Counted from the stretch's first letter, positions 17,701-25,860 are shown. The stretch is 64,000 bases of DNA from Sphingobacterium spiritivorum (GCF_016725325.1 NZ_CP068083.1:3224001-3288000); one strand, 5' to 3'. The notes: a model not told the origin generated them from the letters alone. Translations and numbers: made by a program.

Positions 17701-18194
17701 ATAAGGTTATTGTCGGCGATGCCCTGCCCACACTAAGGGGGAATATGGGTACTAATTTAAGTTATAAAGGATTGCAGTTAAGTCTTTACTTTAATTACCA
17801 ATGGAAGGGACAAATGTACAATCAGACGCTGGCTGACCGGATAGAAAATGCTAATCTGGCGCTCAATGTTGATGAACGTGTGCTGTTGGGAAGATGGCAG
17901 AATCCGGGTGACCGTACCTTTTTTAAGGGTATCCGGGATCTGGATGGGTTTCCCGTTACTACTCCCACTAATGCGACTTCAAGATTTGTCCAGCGGGATA
18001 ACTTTTTGCAGCTTGAAAGTCTGTCGCTCGGATACTTATTTCCTGACAAAATTACCGCTAAATGGGGATTAAGGAATACACGGATAGGCTTTCAGGCGAA
18101 TACCTTACTCCGATTTGGAAGTATACAAGCCGAACGGGGACTTGATTATCCTTTTGCACGAAACTTTACATTCAATTTAAGTACTTCATTCTAA
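14724..18194 (+). CDS. SusC-family TonB-dependent transporter with STN domain
   Basis: Outer-membrane import channel that works with a SusD lipoprotein lid. The N-terminal extension (1-22) before the real signal peptide (about 23-48, ending ATYAQ) is usual in Sphingobacteriaceae SusC. The STN signalling domain is about 50-110 (LSQVFKEIGKQTGYDFVY). Next come a carboxypeptidase-regulatory-like domain (ITGRVTDQNNKPLAGVTV, about 138-215), a plug (about 220-350) with ILKDAVGTSAYGSRASNGVI, and the 22-stranded barrel to residue 1156, ending in an aromatic C-terminus (NLSTSF). The STN domain ties it to the FecR gene upstream. SusD follows after 12 nt. No glycoside hydrolase lies nearby, so the cargo is unknown. 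Confidence 0.95.
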   Translation: MKFYLDHLVSCQIRHINKNRCLMRIHLTIIMFTTFFIQISTATYAQRISLHKSNVPLSQVFKEIGKQTGYDFVYSTELMKKAQNVTVDVSNASLEETLDACFVKQPLAYEINDNSIIIKDKVLSSAFPLPSQTAQITITGRVTDQNNKPLAGVTVRQANSKITAITDADGKFSIRISDSNEELIFTHLGYQEYKIKPGTEKFITVTLKLTSNELDGVVVTGLYSRPIENFTGAATTVTGKELRDVNSMNVLQALKVFDPAIRMPDNIQMGSNPNTLPQISLRGTNNFPTQGGSSIIPSSGADFMSAYISNPSMPLFILDGFEVSLQKIYDLDINRVASITILKDAVGTSAYGSRASNGVIVVETIRPKEGKLQLSYTSTLQITGPDLSSYKLLNASDKLELEVTSGRYRDRDQNPVNQLYYDELYSKRRADVARGVDTYWLYQPLQVGLGNKQSLYVEGGDEFVRYGVNFGYTANRGVMKSSSRKNYEGGMFLSYRKKGLLVRNQLNFSANRADESPWGSFGNYSSLNQYWSPYDENGKLRKILEITQVPGYWYLQTVYTNPMYNATLGTANYSKYTGFNNNTMLEWRFDNGLRLTGKLGISSQKDQSDLFLPADHTAFATITDFNSPEYFNRGIYTKNNGSFMAYDAGLFADYSRSINKHLFFGTLGLSAAQQTSESYGITVTGFPNTRLDEVFLGNSYLKDSRPSGKNNISRRVSAFTSLNYTFNKRYLADFSFNVDGSTQFGARNRFAPFWAAGLGWNLHEEKFIAGLTGNVINRFRIRAGVGTTGNQQFPPFMGISTYQYNTSKDYLGMLGASLMGYGNEALKWQQTLKKNLGADISLLNNRIGIRVDAYIETTNDLLLDINTPPSLGVGSYKENVGRLQNKGIEGNINFILLRNPAKSTTWSVFVSGIHNQNKILEISNSLKKTNEENDAEVNPDRSPKQVRPQLRFQEGESVNAIWAVRSAGIDPSNGQEIYIKTNGDITYDWSASDKVIVGDALPTLRGNMGTNLSYKGLQLSLYFNYQWKGQMYNQTLADRIENANLALNVDERVLLGRWQNPGDRTFFKGIRDLDGFPVTTPTNATSRFVQRDNFLQLESLSLGYLFPDKITAKWGLRNTRIGFQANTLLRFGSIQAERGLDYPFARNFTFNLSTSF

Positions 18195-18206
18195 TACCTT
18201 ATTGAT

Positions 18207-19631
18207 ATGAACCGTAAAAGAATATATAATCTGCTTTTATCACTGGTCTTGATCTTCAGTGGTACAGCATGTACAAAATGGCTTGATGTGAAGCCCAAAA
18301 CGGAAGTAAGTCAGACCGTTTTGTTTGAAAATGAACAAGGTTTTAAAGATGCTATGACGGGTGTCTATACCCAGTTAGGCTCCGTTGATCTTTATGGAAA
18401 AGAATTCACAATGGGACTCATGGATGTACTTGCACAGAATTATAATGTAAGCATCAATACACATGTCTATTATCAGGCAAGAAACTACAATTATCTTGAT
18501 ATAGGCACGAGAAGTAAAATCGATGGATTTTGGATTTCTTCTTATAAAGCCATCGCTGATCTTAATAATATACTCAAACAAATAGAGCAGAAAAGAAATG
18601 TATTTAATGGAATTAATTTTGAAATCATTAAAGGAGAAGCGCTGGCATTAAGAGCGTTTCTGCACTTTGACCTGTTAAGAGCTTTTGGGCCGGTTCCGGT
18701 TAATAATATGGATACTGAATCTATTCCCTATAGCCGGGAGTTTAACATGGATGTCAAGCCTGTGCTAAGCGTAAAGCAATTCACGCAGGAATGCCTGGAT
18801 GATCTCAGCGAAGCCGCCAAGCTACTGGCCTCTGACAAAAATGTTTATTACGGGCACAGTGAAATGTACAGGGCTTATACACGCAACCACATGAATTACT
18901 GGGCTGCAACCGGACTTATGGCCAGAATATATTTATATAGAAATGAGCATACCACAGCTTATCAAAAAGCAAAAGAGGTAATAGATGCAGGAATATTCCC
19001 TTTTGTTAGTTCTTCTTCTATCAGCAGCAATTCCAGTCCTGACAGAATTTTCAGTACCGAACATCTGTTTGCCGTTTATGTAGCCAATCTGAAAGATATT
19101 AATGAACAACTGTTCAGATCCTCTGTCGATTTTAATAATATCCTCACCAATACTTCCGGTTTTACCAATAATCGCTATGAATTGGGTTCAGGCGGAAGTA
19201 CCGATTACAGATTCCTTTTTTTATGGAAGCCGGATGGGGCTACAACTGCGCGGTATCCGGTAAAATACCGGTTTGATGATATCAGTAGCAACTCCGGCTT
19301 CACGACCATTAAAAGAGTACCTCTGATCAGGCTCTCGGAGATGTATTACATCTGTGCAGAAACCAGTACTGTCAATGCGGATAAAATAGATTTATTAAAT
19401 GAAGTAAGAGTAAACAGAGGTTTGGCATCGTTGGGTAAAAATTTAACTAATCAGGCGATTGAAAACGAAATATTTAAAGAGTATAAAAAGGAATTTTATC
19501 AGGAGGGACAGCTGTTTTATTATTACAAACGTAAAAACAGATTAAAAATAGAGGGTTATGGCCCTGATGTAAGCAGCAAAATATATGTGTTGCCTTTACC
19601 TGATGATGAAACAGAATATGCCACTGAATAA
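18207..19631 (+). CDS. SusD/RagB-family nutrient-binding lipoprotein
   Basis: Surface lipoprotein that caps the SusC channel at 14724. Lipoprotein signal with the lipobox at FSGTAC (Cys at residue 22). TPR-like helices follow: GFKDAMTGVYTQLG, ALALRAFLHFDLLRAFGPVP and AATGLMARIYLYR, which are the usual SusD_N and SusD landmarks. The late segment RLSEMYYICAE, then EVRVNRG and EFYQEGQLFYYYKRKN, is characteristic of the C-terminal domain. Length 474 aa. It is followed by two lipoproteins and a thioredoxin-like protein in the same operon. Confidence 0.94.
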   Translation: MNRKRIYNLLLSLVLIFSGTACTKWLDVKPKTEVSQTVLFENEQGFKDAMTGVYTQLGSVDLYGKEFTMGLMDVLAQNYNVSINTHVYYQARNYNYLDIGTRSKIDGFWISSYKAIADLNNILKQIEQKRNVFNGINFEIIKGEALALRAFLHFDLLRAFGPVPVNNMDTESIPYSREFNMDVKPVLSVKQFTQECLDDLSEAAKLLASDKNVYYGHSEMYRAYTRNHMNYWAATGLMARIYLYRNEHTTAYQKAKEVIDAGIFPFVSSSSISSNSSPDRIFSTEHLFAVYVANLKDINEQLFRSSVDFNNILTNTSGFTNNRYELGSGGSTDYRFLFLWKPDGATTARYPVKYRFDDISSNSGFTTIKRVPLIRLSEMYYICAETSTVNADKIDLLNEVRVNRGLASLGKNLTNQAIENEIFKEYKKEFYQEGQLFYYYKRKNRLKIEGYGPDVSSKIYVLPLPDDETEYATE

Positions 19632-19644
19632 AAATAATGACATC

Positions 19645-20346
19645 ATGAAAAAGCAGATCTATGTGATAATGATTCTTCTCGGATACCTATGTGTAAGCTG
19701 TAAAAAGGATCAACTTATGTCTTTTAATCAAAAACCTAAGGTTTATATCTATAAAACCAACCTGCTCAATTTAGAAACTTTTCTTACAAGAGACAGTGTT
19801 ACCTATTCCTTTGCGGTTCGTCCTGATGACATCAAAATGGATACTGTTTTTATTCCGATCAGGATTATTGGCGATGCGGCAGAGCGGGACCGCAAAGTAA
19901 ACTACGAATTGATGTCAGTTTCTGAGGCAGATAAAGAAAGTTACGAACTCCTTCCGGCTCTGATTAAGGTCAACAGATTTGAAGGTCGGATACCTGTATT
20001 GGTGAAAAAAGCGACCTCGCTGAAAGATAAAGAAAGTAGATTGTGGTTAAAGATAATCGCCTCTGGTGATTTCGAACCCGGCATTGTCAGTCAGCTTACT
20101 TATCTGATCAGAATTAACAACTTTCTTTCCCGGCCAGCTACATGGAGTGATTTTTATTTTGGTAAGTACAGTAATACCAAATACAAGTTTATCATAGAGC
20201 ATACCGGATATATTGCATTCAGAGAAGAATACGAAAGTGAAATGGTGTTTATTGCGCAAACCTGTAAAAATGCACTATTGGAGTATGAATCGCTGCACAA
20301 TGAGCCACTGATGGATGAAGACGGAGAAGAGGTTATTTTTCCCTGA
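19645..20346 (+). CDS. DUF4843-family lipoprotein
   Basis: 233-residue lipoprotein, started at the ATG at 19645 because MKKQIYVIMILLGYLCVSCKKD is a clean lipoprotein signal (Cys at 19). A longer frame would overlap the SusD end. DUF4843-like features include the SVTYSFAVRPDD strand region and TVFIPIRIIGDA, a beta-sandwich-like protein. Family knowledge: DUF4843 genes almost always sit after SusCD, before a PKD-like lipoprotein and a TlpA-like protein, as here. Molecular function is unknown; it is probably an accessory surface subunit of the SusCD complex. Confidence 0.8.
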   Translation: MKKQIYVIMILLGYLCVSCKKDQLMSFNQKPKVYIYKTNLLNLETFLTRDSVTYSFAVRPDDIKMDTVFIPIRIIGDAAERDRKVNYELMSVSEADKESYELLPALIKVNRFEGRIPVLVKKATSLKDKESRLWLKIIASGDFEPGIVSQLTYLIRINNFLSRPATWSDFYFGKYSNTKYKFIIEHTGYIAFREEYESEMVFIAQTCKNALLEYESLHNEPLMDEDGEEVIFP

Positions 20347-20365
20347 TCATTTTAATTAAACAACA

Positions 20366-21829
20366 ATGAAAAAATATATTAGTATAGTTTTGGGAATATG
20401 CTGCTTGCTGATGGCAGCTTGCTCCAAAGATAAGGGCAATTATGATTTGAAATCAATCAATCAAATCAAAATTACGGATACGATCGGAGAATCCATTTCG
20501 GTATTTCAATATGATAATCTGAAGTTGTCACCAAAACTCGAACAAACTATAGCTGAAGATGAGAGTAAACTGCTGTATTCCTGGTCGGCATATGCATATT
20601 CCAATCCGGATATCTCTTATCCTATTGGTAATACCAAAGATCTGGATGCGCGGATAGAATTAATTCCCGGCAGATATACGGTACTTTATACAGTCAAAGA
20701 TCCCGGAACGGGTGTGTCCGTTTTTAAAGAATACAGGATAGAAGTCAATACCAGACTGGGGGAAGGTTGGATGGTATTGGAAGATATGCCAACCGGAAAA
20801 CAGGAAATATCAATGATTAATACCGGAGATGAAGTGTTTCATAACCTTTATCAAATGGCCAATAATGGTCAGAATCTACCCGATAACAGTCATACTATAC
20901 GGATACTGAATGCGGGCTATGGTGGCATTCAGCATATATTTGTTTTGGCTGATAAAAACGCAGTAGAGATAAATTATGCCGGCTTTAAAAAGATCAATGA
21001 ATTGAAAGACTGGTTCTTTACTACTCCGTCCACTGTCAATGTACAGAATTATGAGTACGGTAGAGTAGGAGCTGCCGCTTATATGGTAAACGATAATGAG
21101 TTTTATTCATTAAGTCAAATCAATGATAATACAAACCGAAAATTTGGAGCACCAATAAAGGGAGACTGGGAAATTTCACCTTATATATTCCCCTTCACGT
21201 TTGGTGATTATACCATACTCTATGACACGAAGAATCAACGTTTTTTGAGTCATATTTACTCAGCAATATATGAACTTTCAAACGCACCGGGATCTGCCTT
21301 TGATCCCGGCAATGTCGGTAAAAAATTGATTTTTGGGGGAGCTGGTTCAAATTCCGGCAGTTTATTTAATTGTCTGATGAAAAATAATAACGATGATCAT
21401 TTCTTTGTCTATACAATAGATGCCTCTTATTTTACAGACGTTGTTGCTGCGGATAAATATGACGTAAAAGAGGCTCCCGAACTTCAATATGCAAAGCTTT
21501 TTGCTTTTTCAGGTTTATATCCCCACATGTATTATGCCGTAGGCAATAAGATCTATCTGCTTGATCTGCCTGCTGAAAAATCAAGGTTAGTCTATACCTT
21601 TCCTGTCGATACGGAAATAACAGCTATCAAAATCAAACAATCAACCAGTCTGGTTGTGGATTATCCGGATGACCATAAACAGTTTGTCGCAGCTACTTAT
21701 CAGGCGGGTGAAGGTAAACTTTACAAATTTAATATTAGTAATACCGGAGATTTTGTAAATAATACATATGCTAAAGAGTATAGTGGCTTTGCTAAAATTA
21801 AAAATCTGGAATATAAAAATAAACGATAG
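20366..21829 (+). CDS. PKD-like family lipoprotein
   Basis: 487-residue surface lipoprotein (lipobox around LLMAAC, Cys 19). The N-terminal part (about 25-125) has PKD-like beta-sandwich character (YSWSAYAYSNPD, RYTVLYTVKDPGTG). The C-terminal part (about 130-487) looks like repeated beta-propeller-like blades, with ITAIKIKQ and QFVAATYQAGEGKLYKF. It starts 20 nt after the DUF4843 gene and is followed after 32 nt by the TlpA-like gene. Family knowledge: this is one of the recurring accessory lipoproteins of certain SusCD operons that lack glycosidases. The ligand is unknown. Confidence 0.75.
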   Translation: MKKYISIVLGICCLLMAACSKDKGNYDLKSINQIKITDTIGESISVFQYDNLKLSPKLEQTIAEDESKLLYSWSAYAYSNPDISYPIGNTKDLDARIELIPGRYTVLYTVKDPGTGVSVFKEYRIEVNTRLGEGWMVLEDMPTGKQEISMINTGDEVFHNLYQMANNGQNLPDNSHTIRILNAGYGGIQHIFVLADKNAVEINYAGFKKINELKDWFFTTPSTVNVQNYEYGRVGAAAYMVNDNEFYSLSQINDNTNRKFGAPIKGDWEISPYIFPFTFGDYTILYDTKNQRFLSHIYSAIYELSNAPGSAFDPGNVGKKLIFGGAGSNSGSLFNCLMKNNNDDHFFVYTIDASYFTDVVAADKYDVKEAPELQYAKLFAFSGLYPHMYYAVGNKIYLLDLPAEKSRLVYTFPVDTEITAIKIKQSTSLVVDYPDDHKQFVAATYQAGEGKLYKFNISNTGDFVNNTYAKEYSGFAKIKNLEYKNKR

Positions 21830-21861
21830 TATCCCACAGGTGACAATGTAAACTATATTAA

Positions 21862-23232
21862 ATGATTAAAAAAATCTTAACAGTTATAATTCTGAGCCCG
21901 TTGTCAATATGCCTCCGGGCTCAGAATGTGGCTCCTGTACACATTAGAGGAGAACTTACAGCAGAAAAAGGTACCGTCCGGCTATTTAAGGTAAGCAAGG
22001 GTAGAATTGTAGAAACTGCAAATATTATACCTGCAAAAAATGGAAAATTTGGGTTTCTCTTTTATCCTGAATACGAAGGGATTTATGTAATAGGAACAGG
22101 TAAAGAATATTTACAAAACAGCAATTACCGGTTTTACCTTAAAGGTGGAGATCAGTTGGATGTAACGCTGACAGATACAGCTTATATCCTTAACGGTGAC
22201 TCGAATTCAAAGGAAAATATTGTGCTGAAACAATGGTTCGATTTCATTAATCCATTGTTTCAAAAGGCCATTCATTTTACACGTGTACATAGCACTTACC
22301 TTGATTATTTTCCGCAACAGGAGACTATAGTCGCAAAATCTAAAAGCTTTTTTAAAGGAAAGGCTACAGGTAATAAAACCTTCGATAGAGAAATGAGTGA
22401 CATTATGGAAATGGATTTGATTAACTATGCTACCAGTTTTGTAGGCAGTCCACGGACAGTACATCCCCGTCCTGAAGAATATAGTGCTTTTTATAATGAA
22501 ATAAAAATAAAGGAATTAGCTGCTGATACACGAAAAATATATAATTACCCATATGGTTTGCAGATATTATCGTCCTTAGTCTGGATAAATATGGAGCGAG
22601 ATAAAGTAAGTGATCAGGGGCTGACTAAAGCCCTGGATTACATTCCAAATGACACATTAAAGGGAGATCATGTGCTGGAATATTTAGCAGGGATTAAAGA
22701 TTACAAGATGTACAAAGCTGTTACGGATAGATTTGGTAAGTATGTGCTTACCGGAACACAAAAACAAGAAAATGTAACCTTAATAGCACCTTTACTAACG
22801 TACGAGCGGGGAACAGATGGATTTGAATTTAACTTCCCGGATCAGGAGGATAAGCAGGTTAGTTTTGTTGATTTTAAAGGAAAAGTAGTTTTGATCGATG
22901 TCTGGGCAACATGGTGTGGTCCTTGCCGAACAGAGTTTCCGTATTTAAAACAGCTCGAAAAGGATATTATAGGAAAACCTATTCAACTGATAAGTATTTC
23001 AGTAGATGATGACAAAGATAAAAGCAAATGGCTTAAAATGATCAGAGATGAAGATATGGGAGGAGTACAGTTATTTGCCGGGGAAAATGACGACTTTTCT
23101 AAGTATTACAACATCACTGGCATTCCAAGATTTTTAGTGTTTGATAAAAATGGAAAAATTGTTACTGTAGATGCTCCGCGTCCTTCAAACCCTAAATTAA
23201 AAGAACTGTTATTTTCAGAAGCAGCCAGGTAG
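21862..23232 (+). CDS. Exported TlpA-like thioredoxin-fold protein
   Basis: Extracytoplasmic thiol oxidoreductase. Signal peptide about 1-20 (ending CLRAQ). An N-terminal beta-rich domain like DUF4369 (about 25-115) is followed by a helical linker and a C-terminal thioredoxin domain (about 320-456). The redox motif is WCGPC (C352, C355) in DVWATWCGPCRTEF, with the cis-Pro segment GIPRFLVFDKNG. It is the last gene of the FecR-SusC-SusD-DUF4843-PKD unit. Thioredoxin-like proteins with SusCD operons may reduce disulfides or oxidised ligands on the imported substrate; this is inference. Confidence 0.85.
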   Translation: MIKKILTVIILSPLSICLRAQNVAPVHIRGELTAEKGTVRLFKVSKGRIVETANIIPAKNGKFGFLFYPEYEGIYVIGTGKEYLQNSNYRFYLKGGDQLDVTLTDTAYILNGDSNSKENIVLKQWFDFINPLFQKAIHFTRVHSTYLDYFPQQETIVAKSKSFFKGKATGNKTFDREMSDIMEMDLINYATSFVGSPRTVHPRPEEYSAFYNEIKIKELAADTRKIYNYPYGLQILSSLVWINMERDKVSDQGLTKALDYIPNDTLKGDHVLEYLAGIKDYKMYKAVTDRFGKYVLTGTQKQENVTLIAPLLTYERGTDGFEFNFPDQEDKQVSFVDFKGKVVLIDVWATWCGPCRTEFPYLKQLEKDIIGKPIQLISISVDDDKDKSKWLKMIRDEDMGGVQLFAGENDDFSKYYNITGIPRFLVFDKNGKIVTVDAPRPSNPKLKELLFSEAAR

Positions 23233-23253
23233 AAAGAAAAACCGTTTTTGACA

Positions 23254-23413
23254 CAATTCCCTCTCCTTTCTAAGGAGAGTGCCAGGGAGAGTTATTTTGT
23301 TTTTATTATTAACCTCTCTGCCCTTCGGGCATCTCTCCTTAAGAAGGAGAGAAGAGATACGTGTGTTAAATAATTCCCTCTCCTTAGAAAGGAGAGGGTT
23401 AGGGAGAGGTTTT
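23254..23413. repeat. Cluster of inverted C/T-G/A rich repeat elements
   Basis: Two copies of a roughly 40-nt element: 23254-23295 (CCCTCTCCTTTCTAAGGAGA then CAGGGAGAG) and 23371-23413 (CCCTCTCCTTAGAAAGGAGA then TTAGGGAGAG). Between them are two short hairpins (GCCCTTCGGGC; CTCTCCTTAAGAAGGAGAG). Each copy can fold on itself. The block fills the gap between two convergent operons (TlpA end, DUF1634 end). It resembles the intergenic palindromic elements dispersed in some Bacteroidota genomes and may act as a bidirectional terminator or be mobile in origin. Confidence 0.7.
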
Positions 23414-23430
23414 ATGGTTGTATTGTTTTC

Positions 23431-23832
23431 CTATCCTTTCACTCCACCCAGTATACTAAAAGTGATAATTGCCAGTACAATAAAGGTGATGATAATATAG
23501 AGACGATCTCTTTCCAGTACAAAGCCAAATAGCGAGCAGATAATCCGTAGAACAGGAGTGGCGATAAGAATAACGACACCAAGCTGAATAATCTGTGGTG
23601 CCTGGAATTTGCCCACACCGTGCAGGATGCCACTTATTGTGGTATTAACTTCACCTTCACCTACAAAATGCTGATAGTCCGGTACTAGTTGTTGCCCGTG
23701 CGCAATTAGGTAAACAATACCTCCGATGATAACTACTATGGAAGCAGAGATAACACCGATTCTTAATATCTGACCTACGAGTATCTCGATATCCCGATCT
23801 GCCCAGTAGTCTTTGGAAAATATTTTTTTCAT
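23431..23832 (-). CDS. DUF1634 membrane protein
   Basis: 133 residues from the ATG at 23832 (MKKIFSKDYWADRDIEILVGQ), which lies 4 nt after the TauE/SafE stop; a longer frame would overlap that gene. Three hydrophobic helices (about 21-42, 74-96 and 108-130) and the DRDIE...RIGV motif match DUF1634, a family almost always linked with TauE/SafE permeases. It is probably a partner subunit of the permease encoded upstream. Function is inferred from linkage only. Confidence 0.8.
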   Translation of the reverse strand: MKKIFSKDYWADRDIEILVGQILRIGVISASIVVIIGGIVYLIAHGQQLVPDYQHFVGEGEVNTTISGILHGVGKFQAPQIIQLGVVILIATPVLRIICSLFGFVLERDRLYIIITFIVLAIITFSILGGVKG

Positions 23833-23836
23833 ATAA

Positions 23837-24670
23837 TTAGAATTGATGATTAAGGCCATTGTATATCATCTCGATGGCGACCAGAGTGATGGCCACAGCA
23901 AAGATGATGCGTAATACTTTAGGATTGATTCGGGTGAGTAACTTAGAGCCCGTGAATGCTCCGGCGAGTACACCCAGTATCACCGGAAAAGCGATGCCCG
24001 GATCCATATATCCTCTTTGCAGATATACTACAGCCGAAGCTGCGGCAGTTACGCCTATCATAAAATTGCTGGTCGTTGTACTTACCTTAAACGGAATGCG
24101 CATTGCACCATCCATCGCTAATACTTTCAACGCTCCGGATCCGATGCCCAGTAGCCCCGATATCACACCTGCCAATGTCATGATCGAAAAACCTCCGGCT
24201 ACATTAGTCAGCTTATAGGAGACATTTTGACCATTCACAGGATAATCATTGTTGAGTTTGAGCTTTTCTGCCAGTTTGCTTCCTTCCGTTAGTGCACTCT
24301 CATTTTTCTTTCTCAAAGTCATGGCAGCGGAAAAGATAAGAACTACCCCGAAAAGAACCGCAATAGTATTCGTCGGAGTATAGATCGCTACGAGTGCTCC
24401 GATGACGGCACCCAGCGTGGTAGCGATTTCCAGAAACATTCCGAGTCGGATATTAGTGATACCCTCTTTTACATAGGCTGTAGCAGCGCCTGATGAAGTA
24501 GCGATAGATGCCAGCAAAGCTGCGCCTATGGCATACCGGATATCTACATGAAAATACAGTGTAAGAAGGGGAATGACAATAACGCCGCCTCCTAATCCGG
24601 TCAGTGATCCCAAAAGACCGGCAAAATAAGCTCCCAAAAGCAGGATAAGTGAAAAGATAAGAATTGTCAT
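23837..24670 (-). CDS. TauE/SafE (TSUP) family anion exporter
   Basis: 277-residue inner-membrane protein with eight or nine hydrophobic segments and the internally duplicated family pattern (GLGGGVIVIPLLTLYF early, GLLGIGSGALKVLAMD in the second half). Family knowledge: TSUP proteins move sulfite, sulfoacetate and other small organic anions. Its ATG overlaps the stop of the GntR gene by one base, so regulator, exporter and DUF1634 form one operon. The substrate is unknown; the GntR ligand would be a good guide. Confidence 0.88.
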   Translation of the reverse strand: MTILIFSLILLLGAYFAGLLGSLTGLGGGVIVIPLLTLYFHVDIRYAIGAALLASIATSSGAATAYVKEGITNIRLGMFLEIATTLGAVIGALVAIYTPTNTIAVLFGVVLIFSAAMTLRKKNESALTEGSKLAEKLKLNNDYPVNGQNVSYKLTNVAGGFSIMTLAGVISGLLGIGSGALKVLAMDGAMRIPFKVSTTTSNFMIGVTAAASAVVYLQRGYMDPGIAFPVILGVLAGAFTGSKLLTRINPKVLRIIFAVAITLVAIEMIYNGLNHQF

Positions 24671-25329
24671 TATGAATGATTATGAGTCAGGATGTGAGTC
24701 AATATATGAAGAGCTTGTTGCTCATCCTTTGTTTTGATGGCCGAAAACAACTGTTCATGCAGATGATGACTCATCGCAAAGTAGCTGATTCCGCGGGGTT
24801 CACGTTCCTGAAAGAAATTAGAAATTAGATGTGTAAAATTCTGATATAAAATAAAGAATACATGATGATTAGCTGCAGAAGCGATCTGGAGATGAAACTG
24901 AATATCGGCATGAATACAGGCTGATTTATCTTCTGCGAGAATGGCCTCTTTTCGGAGTTGCAGATAATGAGCTATTTGACCAATCTGCTCTGAAGTGGCA
25001 AAAATACAGGCTCTGCGCACGAGTTCTGTTTCCAATAGCTTGCGGGCATCATTCACCTCTTCAAAATTTGCCGTTCGCAAATGTTCGTCTATAGCAGACT
25101 CTTCTGTTAGTCGCCGGATATAAGTGCCGTCACCTTGTTTGACTACAAGTATACCCGAGCGGGCTAAGGATTTGATAGATTCACGAATCGTAGAACGTCC
25201 CGCTTGATAGATACTCATGAGCTCACTCTCACTGGGAATTTTATGGCCGGCCAGGTATAAGCCTTTCTGTATATCGTCTTTGATTCGTGTATACACCTGA
25301 TCTGATAGTCTTTCTTTTTGTTTTATCAT
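24670..25329 (-). CDS. GntR/FadR-type transcriptional regulator
   Basis: 219-residue regulator with an N-terminal winged helix (about 8-70: VYTRIKDDIQKGLYLAG, PSESELMSIYQAGRSTIRESIKSL in parts, GDGTYI). A helical FCD effector domain (about 80-215) carries the HADIQFHLQIASAANHH metal-site pattern. It heads the operon with the TSUP exporter and DUF1634. A 37-nt perfect palindrome (25350-25386) starts 21 nt upstream of its start, so autoregulation is very likely. FadR-type FCD regulators usually sense small carboxylates or sugar acids. Confidence 0.9.
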   Translation of the reverse strand: MIKQKERLSDQVYTRIKDDIQKGLYLAGHKIPSESELMSIYQAGRSTIRESIKSLARSGILVVKQGDGTYIRRLTEESAIDEHLRTANFEEVNDARKLLETELVRRACIFATSEQIGQIAHYLQLRKEAILAEDKSACIHADIQFHLQIASAANHHVFFILYQNFTHLISNFFQEREPRGISYFAMSHHLHEQLFSAIKTKDEQQALHILTHILTHNHS

Positions 25330-25349
25330 GACCTTTTATAAAAACTGTA

Positions 25350-25386
25350 CAAACATATGATGTTTAATTTAAACATCATATGTTTG
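25350..25386. promoter_or_regulatory. Perfect 18-bp inverted repeat, GntR operator candidate
   Basis: CAAACATATGATGTTTAA and its exact reverse complement TTAAACATCATATGTTTG flank a single central base (37 nt in all). It sits 21-57 nt upstream of the GntR start. Length, symmetry and position fit the operator of a dimeric autoregulating repressor. Confidence 0.75.
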
Positions 25387-25527
25387 GGTCGAAAATAATG
25401 CAGATTGTTACAAAGGAATATGTTTAACTTCTTGAAATACAGTTAATATCTCTGTATTTCAAAAGATATGTTACATGTTATTAATCAGTATAATAGGCAC
25501 TTATTTTATAAGTTGGGGGATGTAATA

Positions 25528-25800
25528 CTATTTCCTGTTTTTGCGTATAGGAAGATAGGGAGGTATGTCCAGTTGGAAATCGAAAAGTTGGACTGGCTGA
25601 ATTTCTAACGCTCTGCAAACAGCTATAAGTCCGCTTAGGGAGATATTATTATTGCCTCTGACTATTCGGTATACCTGACTGTAACTGAAGCCGGTTCGGT
25701 CTTGTATATCCTCGAGTGTAATTTTTTTCTCATTAGCAATCTTCCAGAGATTATCACGAATCATCTTTAATATTTCTCTATCGATATACTGCTCTGCCAT
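25528..25800 (-). CDS. Small XRE (Cro/C1-type) HTH regulator
   Basis: 90 residues from the ATG at 25800; a longer frame uses TTG. The helix-turn-helix core is seen as ITLEDIQDRTGFSYSQVYRIVRG (about 30-52), followed by LSGLIAVCRALEIQPVQLF, the usual XRE scaffold. No effector domain is present. It stands alone between the GntR operon and an A/T-rich gap. A perfect 32-nt palindrome lies 29-60 nt upstream and is a likely operator. It does not look like part of an obvious toxin-antitoxin pair, since no small partner ORF is adjacent. Confidence 0.85.
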   Translation of the reverse strand: MAEQYIDREILKMIRDNLWKIANEKKITLEDIQDRTGFSYSQVYRIVRGNNNISLSGLIAVCRALEIQPVQLFDFQLDIPPYLPIRKNRK

Positions 25801-25828
25801 GTATATCAAAAAGAGTACATATTTGTGA

Positions 25829-25860
25829 ATTTTATTATTCCAAATTTGGAATAATAAAAT
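25829..25860. promoter_or_regulatory. 32-nt perfect palindrome, XRE operator candidate
   Basis: ATTTTATTATTCCAAA is followed directly by its reverse complement TTTGGAATAATAAAAT, 29 nt upstream of the XRE start. The inner core TATTCCAAATTTGGAATA would suit a dimeric HTH protein. Confidence 0.65.
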
